From the NCBI GenBank assembly GCA_964036665.1, contig OZ038528.1, positions 17,285,245 through 17,349,244 of the forward strand: a stretch of 64,000 bases of DNA. The letters are read 5' to 3'. The stretch is from Gordius sp. MW1. Its lineage: Eukaryota; Nematomorpha; Gordioida; Gordea; Gordiidae. Below, one piece after another: positions 1 to 11,448 of this stretch. The position numbers and the translations under genes were made by a program. The notes below the pieces were generated by a model, which ran no database searches, had not been told where the DNA came from, and saw only the letters and a list, made by a program, of their open reading frames with translations. The stretch's first letter is position 1; every line of letters begins with the position of its first letter.

Positions 1-1118
1 GTGTTGGCTCGGACAATTTCGTATGTAGGCCCATAGATCAATACATCGTCGAGGTACACGTTGTACCTACAAGTGGTGACCGATTTCGCACACAGGTCAA
101 GCATTATCTGCTGTAACACGTAGGGGGAGAAGCTTGCTCTCATAGGCAGGACGTTGTAACAATATTTTCGTCTTCCCACTTTGAAGCCGAACAAGTGACT
201 GATCGCTGGGTCAAGGGGAATAGAGAAAAAAGCGGATTTCATATCGATCTTTGTAGCAAAACGGGCTTCTTTTAGTGAGGACGCTATCAATGGGATGGAT
301 TTGAGGGAAAACGGGTATTTTATGAAGTTGCGTGAGACTGTACCCAGGTCAGCTATTAGTCTAGGGCTTCCATCACTCTTCGGGATGAAGTACATTGAGG
401 ATGGGATTGTTGTAGAAGACTCTCTAACCACTTGAGAATCGACCACTTCGTATGCTAGCTGTCTATGTTCCCGAGAAATAGGGTGCACCCGGGTTGGTAC
501 GAAGTATTTTCTTCCATTCGAGGTTATTGCCATTCTATCGTACAGCGGCTTGAAACCATGACGTGCCACTTTGTTTGTGAAGGAAGATTGTGAACGATGA
601 GGTTTAAGGATGGTAGTTTCGATGTTTAACGGATGAGTGAAGGTGGAGTGAGAAAAGTTAACGATTAAGATTTGGGGAAAAAGAGGGATATTGGATGGTT
701 CGCTGATGATTGGTGGATCCTCGCCGTCAGGACCCACCACCGTCCAATCATTTTGGAGATGTTCCGGCACATTAGCTGGAGAGGGTGGCGACGTGGTAAA
801 GGGCGGATCGGGCTCCTCTACCTCCGGACCATTGTCAGGGGAGATCGTGTTTAGGGCGAGACTCCTGGCTATCGAGGTGATGTTAGTTAGCCAGCCAGGA
901 ATCCGTTCGTCTCCCTCTGACCTCAGCGGGTATACACCACTGCTGAGGGTCGCCGCCACCTTCCGGACGTGGGATCGCTCCCTACGTCCTATCCTCTGAC
1001 GCCCCTTTCTTTCTTGCCGGGGGCGCCCTTCTTTGATTCTGAGGTCGACCAGTCGAACGAAAGGAACTTGCTTGTTCCGTGTATTCTGCTCGGGGCCTGG
1101 TGTATGTTCTGTGTGTAT
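1..1118 (-). CDS. Divergent reverse transcriptase (pol) region, open to the window edge
   Basis: One uninterrupted minus-strand frame runs from 1118 to base 1 (about 372 codons). The first 180 or so codons are low-complexity and proline/serine rich. The reverse transcriptase follows: MYFIPKSDGSPRLIADLG (about 410-350), then ATKIDMKSAFFSIPLDP (about 260-205), where the D is the first catalytic aspartate. YNVLPMRASFSPYVLQQIM follows (about 160-105), and VYLDDVLIYG (about 59-30) supplies the other two aspartates. The catalytic triad is intact. The usual MPFG box is replaced by LPMRASFSP, unlike the Ty3/Gypsy elements elsewhere in this window. I see no retropepsin D[ST]G motif before it. RNase H and integrase or recombinase would lie beyond base 1. 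It shares a frame with the gag-like ORF above it, separated by one TAA at 1119-1121. Lineage (DIRS-like or another LTR-type group) is not determinable from this piece. Confidence 0.7.
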   Translation of the reverse strand, partial: MHTEHTPGPEQNTRNKQVPFVRLVDLRIKEGRPRQERKGRQRIGRRERSHVRKVAATLSSGVYPLRSEGDERIPGWLTNITSIARSLALNTISPDNGPEVEEPDPPFTTSPPSPANVPEHLQNDWTVVGPDGEDPPIISEPSNIPLFPQILIVNFSHSTFTHPLNIETTILKPHRSQSSFTNKVARHGFKPLYDRMAITSNGRKYFVPTRVHPISREHRQLAYEVVDSQVVRESSTTIPSSMYFIPKSDGSPRLIADLGTVSRNFIKYPFSLKSIPLIASSLKEARFATKIDMKSAFFSIPLDPAISHLFGFKVGRRKYCYNVLPMRASFSPYVLQQIMLDLCAKSVTTCRYNVYLDDVLIYGPTYEIVRAN

Positions 1119-1895
1119 TTACGGGTTCCGTGTATGACCCAAGTCCATTTCTCTCCGCCCAGTCTTTGGATTTTCCTGTGACTGCCTGCCACCCGTAGTA
1201 TGTTGCCAATGCGAGGGTCTTACTCTATCCGAGAACTTATCGATAGTATCATCAAAGCAGTCTATCGATTCCCCCATTGATAACAGGAACTCGGCCTCAT
1301 GGCGTTGGTATGGCGGGATTGAAGGATTCTTGTCGCAGGCTTCTTTGAGGGCCTTCAGCCTTTTCTTGAGAAGTTCGACGTTAGTAGGTTCCATGGTAGG
1401 GGAACATTTTGCCTTTTCAATGTCAATGATTCTTTTGAGTTCCGCGTCTGTCAACATATGCATCTTTGCTGGTTGCGACGGCCCCCAATGCGTGAGATCC
1501 TCAGCGGATTCATAAACATGGGATGATGTGGCTTGTGCTCCGCCCGTCATGGGTCTTGTTTCTCTGCTGGCGGGTCCGGGCAAGCGTGACTCCAGCAACG
1601 CTTCCATGCGGTTCATTTTCGAGGCCCAGCCGGCAATCAATGAGTGCAGCTGATAAGCCGATGGTATTGATTCCTTTTCAGGCGTCTTTAGGGGTGAGAT
1701 AATGGCCTCCGTAACCACTTCTGACTCCGTGAGGACCTTGTCTGTTTGCCCAGGCGGTATATAGTTATTCAGGAACAACGTCTGCGAAAACATGTCCGTC
1801 ATTGGGATGATGGTTTGGACCGTTGACACGGAGGAGGTACCAGGGGTGATGTAGGTAAGAGTAGTCATCGTGATCTCTCTCTTTCCTCTTGGCAT
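1119..1895 (-). CDS. Gag-like ORF upstream of the divergent RT
   Basis: A 258-residue ORF starts at ATG 1895-1893 and stops with TAA at 1119-1121. It begins MPRGKREITMTTLTYITPGT and contains a probable coiled-coil stretch rich in K, L and E (ELLKKRLKALKEACDKN, about residues 175-191). There is no CCHC zinc knuckle. I do not recognise a named family. I call it gag-like only because it lies directly upstream of a reverse transcriptase in the same frame, as in LTR and DIRS-type elements. Base composition is clearly more GC-rich than the flanking AT-rich DNA, which fits a relatively recent insertion. No stops or frameshifts are visible, so the copy may be young. No second LTR can be seen because the element leaves the window. 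Confidence 0.5.
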   Translation of the reverse strand: MPRGKREITMTTLTYITPGTSSVSTVQTIIPMTDMFSQTLFLNNYIPPGQTDKVLTESEVVTEAIISPLKTPEKESIPSAYQLHSLIAGWASKMNRMEALLESRLPGPASRETRPMTGGAQATSSHVYESAEDLTHWGPSQPAKMHMLTDAELKRIIDIEKAKCSPTMEPTNVELLKKRLKALKEACDKNPSIPPYQRHEAEFLLSMGESIDCFDDTIDKFSDRVRPSHWQHTTGGRQSQENPKTGRREMDLGHTRNP

Positions 1896-2106
1896 AAGGC
1901 AAGGGAAGGGGGGTTAGTTATATGGGGAAGTAGGGAATTGGGCAAGGTAAAAACAGGGGGGAATTCCTGATGTGGCTAATAGTAGTTCCGCACAAAAATT
2001 AAGGGGTATTACTTAAACTGGCGCAAAAACAGTAGGCAAGCAAGAAACAAGATGAAATTCGTTATTTACAGGTGTCGAATTATACTATGTTTCTTAGACT
2101 AAATAA

Positions 2107-2171
2107 GAAAATATGATACCTATAGAACTAAGTTTTTATTATAACAAAAGAAATGAGATAGAAGAAGATAA
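2107..2171 (+). repeat. 65-bp orphan fragment of the Gypsy element at 20723-26330
   Basis: The stretch from AAATATGATACC through AGAAGAAGATAAA matches, with two or three differences, the reverse complement of about 22000-22060. There it encodes the segment KELSFYYNKRNEIEEDK of the Gypsy polyprotein. No adjoining Gypsy sequence is present, so this is an isolated scrap followed by an A-run. Confidence 0.7.
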
Positions 2172-3542
2172 AAAAAAAAAAAAAAAAATGCGAATTTCCA
2201 AATTTTCCCGAAAAATTTTCTTGGCCAAAGTGAGCATCAAAATTTTTTTTTCCATTTTTTTAAAATACATTACATTGAAATAAAACTTTACATGCATTTA
2301 AATCTAACCTCTAGCCATTGTTTACTTTTGGATTAGAAATATGTGTGAGCCATTTTAATATATAAGATATTGGACATACACATTCCCACACTTTACTCCT
2401 GGTAAAACTGCAAAAACATCTAAGCACTAATCCATTTTTTGAGCAATCAGGAGGTTTAAATGAATGACATAAAATCTTAAAATAATTTGTATTTGCTGTG
2501 TGTGTCACTAAAAAAACATAATATATTGATTATGATTTAAAATTGAAATAACTGATAAATATTTAATTATAAATTGGGGAAAAACAATTTGATTGACACC
2601 GTTAGTTAAATAATCTAACAAGTGTTAAATTTTTTAAATATATTAACTAGTACTCTATTAAAAACTACTATTCAAAATTAACTATCTCAAGTTAGAAATA
2701 CTAAAAATACATCTTTTTTGATAACATTTTTCATAACTTTTAATATATGTATATTTTTTCACAATTACACCTATTTTCACAATATTTCTCCTAAATTCCC
2801 GTTATTTACTATTTTTCCCCGGAAAATATCTCTAGCATTTTCTATAAATATATACATAAAATTCCTGAATAATTGCAAATTATAAGTAAAATCACGTTTT
2901 TTAACATTTAAAGTATCACGTAAAAACTTGTTGCCCCTGGAATGGAAAACACTTTTCAATTAAACTCCACAGCCATTAGAATTTTTGCTCATAACCTTTA
3001 TATTTTGCTCATTTTGTTTATATTTTTTTTACCTTCTAAGTTTTTATTAAATGGTATACAAAAAATTAGATTCACGACTAAAAAAGTATAAAAACGCGCT
3101 ATAACTAAACGGATGGCATTGATCCGTCTATCGAAATCGTGTTGGATTTAACGATTTCCATTGTGATCTTTTACCTGACAAAAAAGTACTCTTTCAAATC
3201 TAAAGAGACGCTGGAGATCGCTTATGAATATAATTTAATCTCATAGCCCGAGGTCTCATAGAATAAAAGTGAGTTTAACAGTATAATACAAAATGCTTGC
3301 AAACATTATATTCTCTTATAAAGGGTGAGGCGCCGGGCAAGTAAAAAGTACATACAAAGGGTCATCGTTGAAACTCTTATGCATAGTGTTTATTAAAACG
3401 ATTAATAGCTTTATAAATAGCACCACCAACCAAAATAATCTTTATTGCTTGATTCAAACAAAGGGTACATATGTGATTAGAGGTCACGATTGTAACAAAT
3501 AAATACAACAAAAACAACTAAATATATTTAATATGAGTCTTT
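2172..3542. other. AT-rich intergenic DNA
   Basis: I see no ORF with recognisable content, no RNA gene and no clear repeat. The stretch separates the retroelement at the left edge from the 3' end of the SPT2-like gene. Confidence 0.5.
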
Positions 3543-6500
3543 TCAAAATTTCCGCGAAAGCCCAGGTTTCTTTTGCATTTTTCGCATCAGCATTTGCTTT
3601 TCCATCCGTATATCCTCCAAATCTTCCAATTTCCCTATCCTAGCACTAAAACACAAATATAATTTCCATTTGTTTCATTTATGATTTCAAAAAATATTAA
3701 TTAACTAAAGCACAAACCTTCGAGCCTCCTCCTTCATTTGTTCGCGGAAAGAAGTTTCTTCTATATCATCATCCCTTTCGTTCGCATACCTAAATGAGCA
3801 GCATTGAATGCAAATCATGAATGAATAAAGGAAAGAGAGAATAGAATCCGTCCCGCTGCCCGGCCGTAAATTTAGATTCTCGGGCTGGCACCAAAACAAG
3901 ATTCGAGATCGAGGAGATTTTTTATATTAGTTTTTGCTTATTATTTTGTTTTCGTGTATTACCCTTGTCCCTTTTGATTTAATTGTATGATGTTATAAAT
4001 CGTTGCTTTTTCTCCAAAACAAGAAAATTAAAATTCAAAAGTTTCGGAACATTAAAAAATTACTGCTATAAAAAAAAATCATCATCATCTCGGGCCGGGC
4101 AGTTTGGGATGCTCTGATGATTCGGGCATGGCCGGGCGGACGTTTAGAAGAGGTAGGGCCCAGATTGGCAATTTATATATATCATAGGACCGGGTCGGGT
4201 TATACACAAAAATTAAAACTGATTTGACCTTTGCAAGAAACAATAATAGTAGTTAGTGTTACCTAGTTTTGTCGTAACCAAATATATCTTTGATGTGCTT
4301 AGAATAATCATCGGTGTATTCTTTTTCTGGGCCATCACCATCGTCCACAAATGAATCCACTTCACTTTCATACTCCTCTTCTTCAAGCTCCGATTCACTT
4401 ATCTCTCCTCCGTAGTTGGAATTTCTCACGGCTAAAAATGTTAAAATATTTGTTAAACAGGTTCAATCAAATAAAATAATCATAAAAAAATCAACAAAAT
4501 TGAAACTCATCCAAGCTAAATAAAGAGTTAACATAATCATAAAATAGATATTTACCTTTACCAAAGGTACTATTGACATTTTGACATAAAATTGAAAATT
4601 CAATATTATCCAAGCTAAGTTCCTAATGAATGTTTTAGCTCTTGAAAAAAAGTACATCGATTTTCTGATCTTCGCAAAAAGAATGCCTTATATATTAAAG
4701 TTAGAGTATATGCCACAGAACTTGTCCGCTTTAATCTACAATATCATATTAACACTTCGTAGATCGGGTGGGGTAATAATGACCCCAAGCCGTTTAAAAA
4801 TGGTGTAAAATTTTTGGGGGTCGCTCTAATTATAGGTATAAAATTTAAACCACTTGATCAAATAGACAAATTAATATATTAATGAACGTATAAGAGTTGA
4901 AATATTATTCTTGCAAATTTTGACAAGTTTATATTATAAAATATGGAAGGTATAGCTATTTAAAGTTTGGGGTAATTATAACCTCAAATACCATCCGTGT
5001 TAGCATTTTTGACCCAACCTACGAAGTGTTAAAAAACTGTCATACCCTAAAACATAAGTTAAATTATGAACCGTTTGAAAAAACTGGGTTTGTTTGGTCG
5101 ACTTTGAACGAAAACTAACGGTCGACTATGGTCTGTTTTTAAAATATCGACTAAGGCTAGAGGTCGACTAAGAAAATCGGACCAAAATCCTTTGGTTTAT
5201 TTAGGTTTAATTTACCCAAGGCGACCAAACAAAACCCAGCCGTTTTTACAACACTAATATAAAATTAAGGAAAATTAATAATAACCACTTTCGGGCATTC
5301 TTCCGGGAGCCGGTAATAGGTGGCGGGGGATACTTCTCGGCAAAGCACAATTATTACTCTTGGCGAAGCTGGAGGGGGCAAAGCCATTTTTCGTGTATAT
5401 ACCATTGGGGTTGGGAGCCATGATAGTCGTCGACTGAACTGAGACTATTTTTGGCTTGGGGGTAGTCCCTTTGTTATCAAGGTTACCCGAGGCTTGAGGT
5501 TTAATTCGATCGGGCATTTTGTGGCAATACAAAATGTGATGATTGGAAGGAATTTTTGAATTCCCTTCCAGAGCGTCCACCTTCAACTTGGGTTTCGTTT
5601 GCGAAGATAACGTCGCCTTAGGCTTCGGGTGATTAGATTTGTCGGGCAATAGTCTGCTAGGTAAACTTGATACCGGCTGTGGACGGCCCATCTTTAATTT
5701 CGGGCCCAAAGATTTTTCTGAAACGTTTGGAGGCAAAACGGACTTTTCCACCGCCCTTTTTACCCCTTTATCAGCGGTGTTATTAAGGGACGTTTTAGGT
5801 GCGGGTTGGGAAGGCGTTTGTTTAGGTGGGACGGCGCCTAACTTCTTTTTAGGCGGATGCATCCTATACCTAATGTTAGCGTGGTTTCAAATATAGCTAC
5901 TGAAGTCACTAATGATTTGGCATTAGTGTTGTAAGAACGGCTGTGTTTGGTCGACATTTGGGTTTAGTCGATTAAGCATCAACATACCGAAGATTTTTGG
6001 TCTGTTTTTCTTAGTCGCATAAACTCAAACATCTAGTCCATTTATGTTTAGTCGACTAAAATCAAAGGGCGACCAAACAAAACCCAGCCGTTTTTACAAC
6101 ACTATTTGGCATAAAATTGCTTAAGTAACAGACTTTATTGAGGTAAGGGTTTCAAAAACGATGAATTTTGAAACGACAAGCAAATACATTTCACAACTTT
6201 AGTTCTTTAAAAGTCTCAGCCCATACCTCCACTCGGCCAATTGTCTCTCCAAACTCTTAGAAGAATGGTCATCGGGCGAGCCAGCATTTTTGTCCGCTCG
6301 ACCCGAAGCGTAATCTTTTTGCTTGAGTTCGGCCAACTTTAAAATCTCTTCGTATGACAAAGGCGGTGGAGCCGTTTTACACTTTTTCACCTTGAGAGGG
6401 CTAGTCGAACTAACGACCGGCTTTCTATGGTCGCCTGGTGTCGTGTTTTTAGGCTTGACGCTTGGCTCGGCGGCGCATTCCAATGGTCTTTTAACGCTTT

Positions 6501-6670
6501 TAACGGAGGCGTTTGGCGGTAAAAGTTTTTTATTGTTACCTAAAATAGTTTAAGAGATGGGAATTTAAGAAGAAAAATAAGATAATATTAAGGGGATTTA
6601 CTCGTAGACTAATAGACTGCTCCTCTCTTATATATTCACGCATCAAAAGTGTTGCAAAAAAAACCGCCAT
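3543..6670 (-). CDS. SPT2: SPT2-like chromatin protein, six exons, 423 aa
   Basis: Reconstructed minus-strand exons are 6670-6640, 6539-6227, 5869-5286, 4431-4263, 3789-3718 and 3645-3543. All introns are GT-AG and all phases join, giving 1272 bp including the TGA at 3545-3543. The C-terminus is the diagnostic SPT2 domain: an acidic run (ESELEEEEYESEVDSFVDD), then DDYSKHIKDIFGYDKTRY, then SFREQMKEEARSARIGKLED. The middle is a basic, proline-rich disordered tail. Near the N-terminus is PPPLSYEEILKLAELKQKDY, also seen in SPT2 proteins. The family binds histones H3-H4 and DNA and acts in nucleosome reassembly during transcription. That role is known for the family and inferred here. Introns 2 and 3 hold miniature transposons. 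The 31-bp first exon (MAVFFATLLM) and the small exon 5 are the least certain; the conserved C-terminal exons are the firmest. The gene looks intact. Confidence 0.85.
5080..5256. mobile_element. hAT-like MITE (TAGTGTTGTAA family) in SPT2 intron 3
   Basis: The right end reads CCAGCCGTTTTTACAACACTA and matches the right end of the 5924-6104 copy. Interior motifs GGTCGAC and GGCGACCAAACAAAACCC are also shared. The left end is degraded (CTGGGTTTGTTTGGTCGAC near 5084), so its boundary and target duplication are not resolved. Confidence 0.65.
5924..6104. mobile_element. hAT-like MITE with perfect 8-bp TSD in SPT2 intron 2
   Basis: This is a 181-bp element with inverted ends TAGTGTTGTAAGAACGGCTG and CAGCCGTTTTTACAACACTA. 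It is flanked on both sides by TTTGGCAT (5916-5923 and 6105-6112). An 8-bp duplication and TAGNG-type termini are hallmarks of hAT elements. It has no coding capacity and needs a transposase supplied in trans. Related termini appear near 40611, 51745 and 62119. Confidence 0.9.
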
Positions 6671-6949
6671 TTTGATGAGTGACGTAGAGTTTGTATAGCG
6701 ATGGATTGTGTTGGTCAATAATTATTGGTTTTATATCATGAAACAACCCATTTTAATCATTATAGCGATTTTAAAAATTCATCAAACCATATAAATTTGC
6801 CAAAATTCATGTTAGAAAATAAGTTTAAGTGTAGATGGCGCTATAAAAGTTAATTTTATTTATAAATAATTAATAATTTTTGTACCAATATTTTAATTAT
6901 GAAAAGCTCATGTTGATAAAACTCAAAATGATTTACATTTTTATATCTG
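6671..6949. promoter_or_regulatory. Probable SPT2 5' flank
   Basis: AT-rich sequence upstream of the inferred ATG at 6670. I see no defined promoter motif. It is assigned only by position between the gene start and the repeat element beginning near 6950. Confidence 0.25.
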
Positions 6950-7110
6950 TTGTAGTTACTTACTACTACAGATCCTCACACGCATATTTACTCCCCCCCC
7001 CATCGCTCTCTCCGCGATTTATTATAGTGATGTGCTAACACGAGTATTTCCCTCATTATCTCTCTCATATTGATTTGTTAGATGCGTAGTAATACATACA
7101 TACGCCGGTA
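6950..7110. repeat. Left terminal-like repeat of a decayed element
   Basis: It begins TGTTGTAGTTACTTACTAC. A C-run follows, then CATCGCTCTCTCCGCGATTT and TTGATTTGTTAG. The same blocks recur at 8807-8880 (the beginning) and 9096-9205 (the rest), separated there by about 200 bp of extra sequence. TG start and duplication around a GC-richer core suggest an old LTR, but no clear CA end or target duplication is visible. Confidence 0.45.
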
Positions 7111-7589
7111 AAATCTTGCAATATATAATAATTTTTGAGTTAATTATGAATAACTTTTTATTTTTTATATTTAAAATCCTAATTATGTATTTTATTTTAA
7201 CGATTAAATATTTTAGAATATATATTGTTAGGATTTTAATACTTTGTTTATTGGAATAATACTTTTGAAAATTCGCGTTTATACAAATATTTTTAACCTT
7301 AATAGTAGTTTACAGTTTAAATAATAATGCCCTTTCCTTATTCAATATCTTTCTAACAGTAGTGTCAGAACCAAACGATACTCAAATAATTTATGGCTTA
7401 AAAATTTTATTAAAAAGATGATAATTTTTTGGATTTTATATTTTTGGATTAGGGTTAAAAGTAATATTTTGAACTTTAAATTTAGACAAAACTATGTTGT
7501 TAGTTATTGTAACGTAAATTTTGGGGTGATATTTGATCTAATAAGATGGGTTTGGCAGTACTTTTGAAATTTAATAAATTAGTGCATAA

Positions 7590-8806
7590 GTCCCAATAGA
7601 ATCGCGCGAAGGTAAACTTTTTTATAATGCATGTTTTATTCCTTCAAATTTTTCGCTTTTGCTTTTTTTCACATGGAATTCTTTTTATATTTATGAATAT
7701 GATTGACGCGCATGTGACCGTCAATCGCTATCCGTCATTGTCCTTGATTGATCAACTGATATCGAACGGTGCGATGACGCGGTGGTATTTAACGTTAGGC
7801 ATAAAATTTGCATGTACAAGGCGTAGGGCTAAGCCCGAATGAATCTGCCGGTAAAGAGCAATACGTGTACGACGAGGTTTCGGATATTAAAATTAGTATT
7901 GCATGAGCGCACGTGTTACCCGAAAGCGAATTAAGAGATCATTTACGACGTTAATCGCCGGTACACTTTCGGGTGTGGCGCCCACGGGTGCGGCGTCTAC
8001 GGACGCGTTTAATTAATTCGGAGGCTTAATGCCTGTTATGACCTGTTTTTTTGGCTTAATGCCGTATCACCTTTAATTAGGTTTGATGAGGTCGAGTTTC
8101 CTGGGTGGGCAAATTGCCCGTGCGCATAATTGATTAATCTTTTGGAGTTAATTACCTCGCATGTACGAAGGGAAGTTAATACCATCGTTGTCAGGTCCAA
8201 GATTACCGTTACGGAGTTCATAGCTCCCAGGTGATTATGGTAGGCGGAGTTGCATTTTATGCGAGATACGTCTATGACAATTTTTTACACTTAGTGATGT
8301 TGCTGGTGCCTATGTCTGCGCCGATAGCTGATGTGTGGTATAGCGACGTCACCTTAATTTAATGGAAATATCGTACCCTTTGTGTCGAGAGGCTAGCAGC
8401 TCTTATGGAGAAGCAGCTTGAACGACTTAGAGTGGCGAAGATGTTTATGTCTCGCTTTATGGGGGAAATCAAAGAAGCTACTTTGGGTTGCGTTAACGAA
8501 AACGAATGGGTAAAGTATCCCGAACCCAACGACGCCCGGATATATTGACAAAAATTCCACTCCCCCCTAGCAAGCTTGAAGGGTATGGTGCGAGTCAATT
8601 TTTTACGGTCAATGACGAAATCAGATCGAAAAGACCAATTGGAAGGTCGAACCAGAAAAACGATCCTGAAGACGTTCAATGCAAATCGATACGTACACTC
8701 GAACAAGGGACAAGTGGAAACTTAATGCGGACAAGAACTCAAATCCGACGACCGTCCTGAAAGAATCAACACTCGGGTCGAAGGAGGTTATCTTGAAGGG
8801 TATGGT
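7590..8806 (+). pseudogene. Decayed retroelement core between the repeats
   Basis: This stretch is more GC-rich than its surroundings and full of stops. Near 7706-7800 the plus strand reads TVNRYPSLSLIDQLISNGA, loosely like the Ty3/Gypsy RT segment that precedes the first catalytic aspartate. No intact RT, RNase H or integrase can be followed. The 3' part from about 8595 to 8806 is repeated at 34130-34325, including TTTTTACGGTCAATGA and the closing GGGTATGGTGTTGT. It is therefore a dispersed family whose 3' end is recognisable. Assignment to Gypsy is a weak inference. Confidence 0.35.
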
Positions 8807-9250
8807 GTTGTAGTTACTTACTACAGATGCCTCACACGCGTGTTTCCCCCCCCCCCCCCCTCATCTATCTCCTCGATTAATTACGCGTAGTAAGACCAGC
8901 TGCGCTGGCAAGGCAGTTATGCTTGAAGGTGCGCACGGGAACGTACGGGAAATTTATTCTCTTGGTTTAGAATGTTGTACCACGGATTTACAGAATTATA
9001 TGTATTTCCACATACACACACAAAACTTCCTCCATCCCCATCATCATCTCTTTCATTGATTTGTGAGACGCATCTTAATGTATACGCGTAGTCCCTCTCC
9101 CCCATCGCTCTCTCCGCGATTTATTATAGTGATATGCTAACACGAGTATTTCCCTCATTATATCTCTCGTATTGATTTGTTAGACGCGTAGTAATACATA
9201 CGCGTGTTTCCATGTTGTGATCGCGTGTCTCCCCCCAAATATCTCCCTAC
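8807..9250. repeat. Right terminal-like repeat block
   Basis: It opens with TGTTGTAGTTACTTACTACAG as at 6950. A C-run and new sequence follow, then at 9096-9205 a near copy of 6995-7105 (TCCGCGATTTATTATAGTGA and GAGTATTTCCCTCATTAT). Beyond it, AATAATGCCCT...TTCAATCTTTCTAACA at 9459-9497 resembles 7324-7365, so the duplication extends past the core on the right. Confidence 0.5.
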
Positions 9251-9892
9251 GCGTTTTTTCTTTTGTTCTAATGAATATATTCAATCTTTTTCTAACTTAA
9301 TTATTCCTTCAATCGCTTACCTTCGCGCGTGATATTCTTGTGGGCAACTTTAATGAATGGAAACTAGTACTATCAAATGAAATAAATATTCTAGATGATT
9401 ATAATTAAATGGAAATATAAGGTAAGACTTAAAAATAATAATAATAATTTCCCTTGAAATAATAATGCCCTATCTTTAATTCAATCTTTCTAACAATATC
9501 AAAATAGATATATAGGGCATAGCCGAAACCATTATAAGCATAAACCTAACCATTCAATTCACTTATCAAAATGGATGCCAAAATTTGGAACACTTTTTAA
9601 AAGGGAGTAAGCAGTCTATTTAGTCTATGGGTTTACTCGAACGCTGGGCTATAAATTTTTGGATAAGCGGCGAATTTAGGTTGATTTGAGGCTTAGGGTC
9701 CCTTTTAGGTGCGGCGGGCTCGGTTGAGTACAACTTTTTTCGTGCCTGTAGATGTAAAATTTATAAGTTAACATGTTTGGGTAAGACTAAATTTGTTTGT
9801 ATTTCGAATGGAAAATTACAAATATCGGTTGAGATAAAATAACGTTATAAAAAACTTTATATTGAGGTAATAATTAATCTCGAATTTACAAT
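9251..9892. other. AT-rich DNA without identifiable genes
   Basis: No ORF or structured repeat is supported, apart from the short flank similarity near 9459-9497 noted for the preceding block. Confidence 0.4.
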
Positions 9893-10097
9893 ATCCCTTA
9901 GGAATTTTCGAGTAATACTATTAGGGATATTTTTTTATTTTGATTCCTAATGAAGATATAAGACCTTATATATCTAGTCTTTTAGTAAATAAATTGATCC
10001 CTTAGGAATTTTCGATTAATACTATTAGGGATATTTTCTTATTTTGATTCCTAATGAAGATATAAGACCTTATATATCTAGTCTAGTAAATAAATTG
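9893..10097. repeat. Two-copy 104-bp tandem duplication
   Basis: Unit 1 is 9893-9996 and unit 2 is 9997-10097. Both start ATCCCTTAGGAATTTTCG and contain ATTCCTAATGAAGATATAAG and ACCTTATATATCTAGTCT. They differ at only a few positions plus a short deletion, so the duplication is recent. Confidence 0.9.
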
Positions 10098-11448
10098 AAG
10101 TTCAAAATAAATAAGTAAAGTTTTCTAAGTTAAACAGATAAAAAGGATGCAGTTTAATTAATATTTGAATGACAAAAAAGCTATAAAATGTAATGTTTTA
10201 ATTTAATACATTTAAATTCAGCAAGTAATAAATATGAACAAACGATTGCAATGTAAAATCAATGCTAATAGTAATTAAAGAGCATGTAACATAATAATAT
10301 TCATTCAATTATTCTTAAGTATTTAAAAATTATTGTATATCATTATTACCTTTTAAAAATACATTCATACTTAAACATTAAAGGTTATATGAGTGTATTT
10401 TATAAAAAACTACTTAAAAATTATTGAGATGCATTGTAAGCTTATTTAAATTCTGTGAAATTCCAAACAAAAAATAAATTAGTTTGCAAAATTTTGTTAT
10501 TCTTTAACCACTTCATTATAAAAATAGCAATTAAATGTAATTTATTATACAATGAAAGTCATGTCACTAAAAACTGAATGGTCAAATGAAATTAAAAAAT
10601 GCTGTACAATGATTTATAAAATAGGCTTATTTATTTCACATCAAGTATTTCAATGTTGATATTCTACTTATAAACAAGGTAAAAATCAATAAATAGGTAT
10701 GTAATGTTATTGTATAACGTTAACTCATAAATGAATCTCTTTTTAAATTAAATCACATATTAAGTAACTAACATTTTAGCTACAATCAAATTTGTTATCT
10801 AAATAATAAATTTTAAAAGGATTGCAAATTAAGTTGTAAACTTTTTTATCGTTTAAAATTTTGTTATCATGCAACAGAGCTATTGTTCAAAAAAAGTTTC
10901 ACACCAATTTAAAGGAAAAAGCATTATTGAACTGAATATGTGAAAATAATTTAGCTTATATGTTAGATCAAATACTCTAATAAGATCTAATTCTAAAATG
11001 TGTATTCAATCAATCGAATTTTTACCTAAAAAATATTTTTAACCACGTCTTTGAATCATACGTTACAGGCAATATTTATATGGGCCCTTAATTTACTAAA
11101 TTATAAAAGCATGAAATATTTTATTGTCATCAGAAAATATTTTAAGAAAGTAATATCTTATAGCTAACAAAATTTAAACTTACGTTTTTTACATTCTCCT
11201 GCTTATTTTTTTCAGCCAAGTAAAGTAATTTATTATAATCCATTTTAGGATCTTGTTTTAGTTTAGTTAAAGTTAAACCATATGATTAAATGGCACTGGG
11301 TCAAAGTAGCAGAAAAAAGCAGCGAAATTGATCAGATCAAGATTGGTCAGGAGGGCTAGGGTTAGTATTTTAGGTTGGCCCTTTAGGTTAGGGTTAGGGT
11401 TATTTGCACATCAGATTCCCTCCCCATTTGAGATCTAATTCTAATATA
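10098..11448. other. AT-rich intergenic DNA
   Basis: No gene is recognised. At 11284-11309 TGGGTCAAAGTAGCAGAAAAA is the inverted counterpart of TTTTTCTGCTACTTTGACCC spread over about 11470-11508. Two to three TTAGGG-like units at 11388-11402 are too few to call a telomeric tract. Confidence 0.4.

Noticed and set aside
8359-8760. Opposed ORFs of 115 and 84 codons
   Set aside because: They lie within the decayed element whose 3' part repeats at 34130, and neither frame is kept there.
11386-11403. TTAGGG-like repeats
   Set aside because: Only two to three units; too short for an interstitial telomere.
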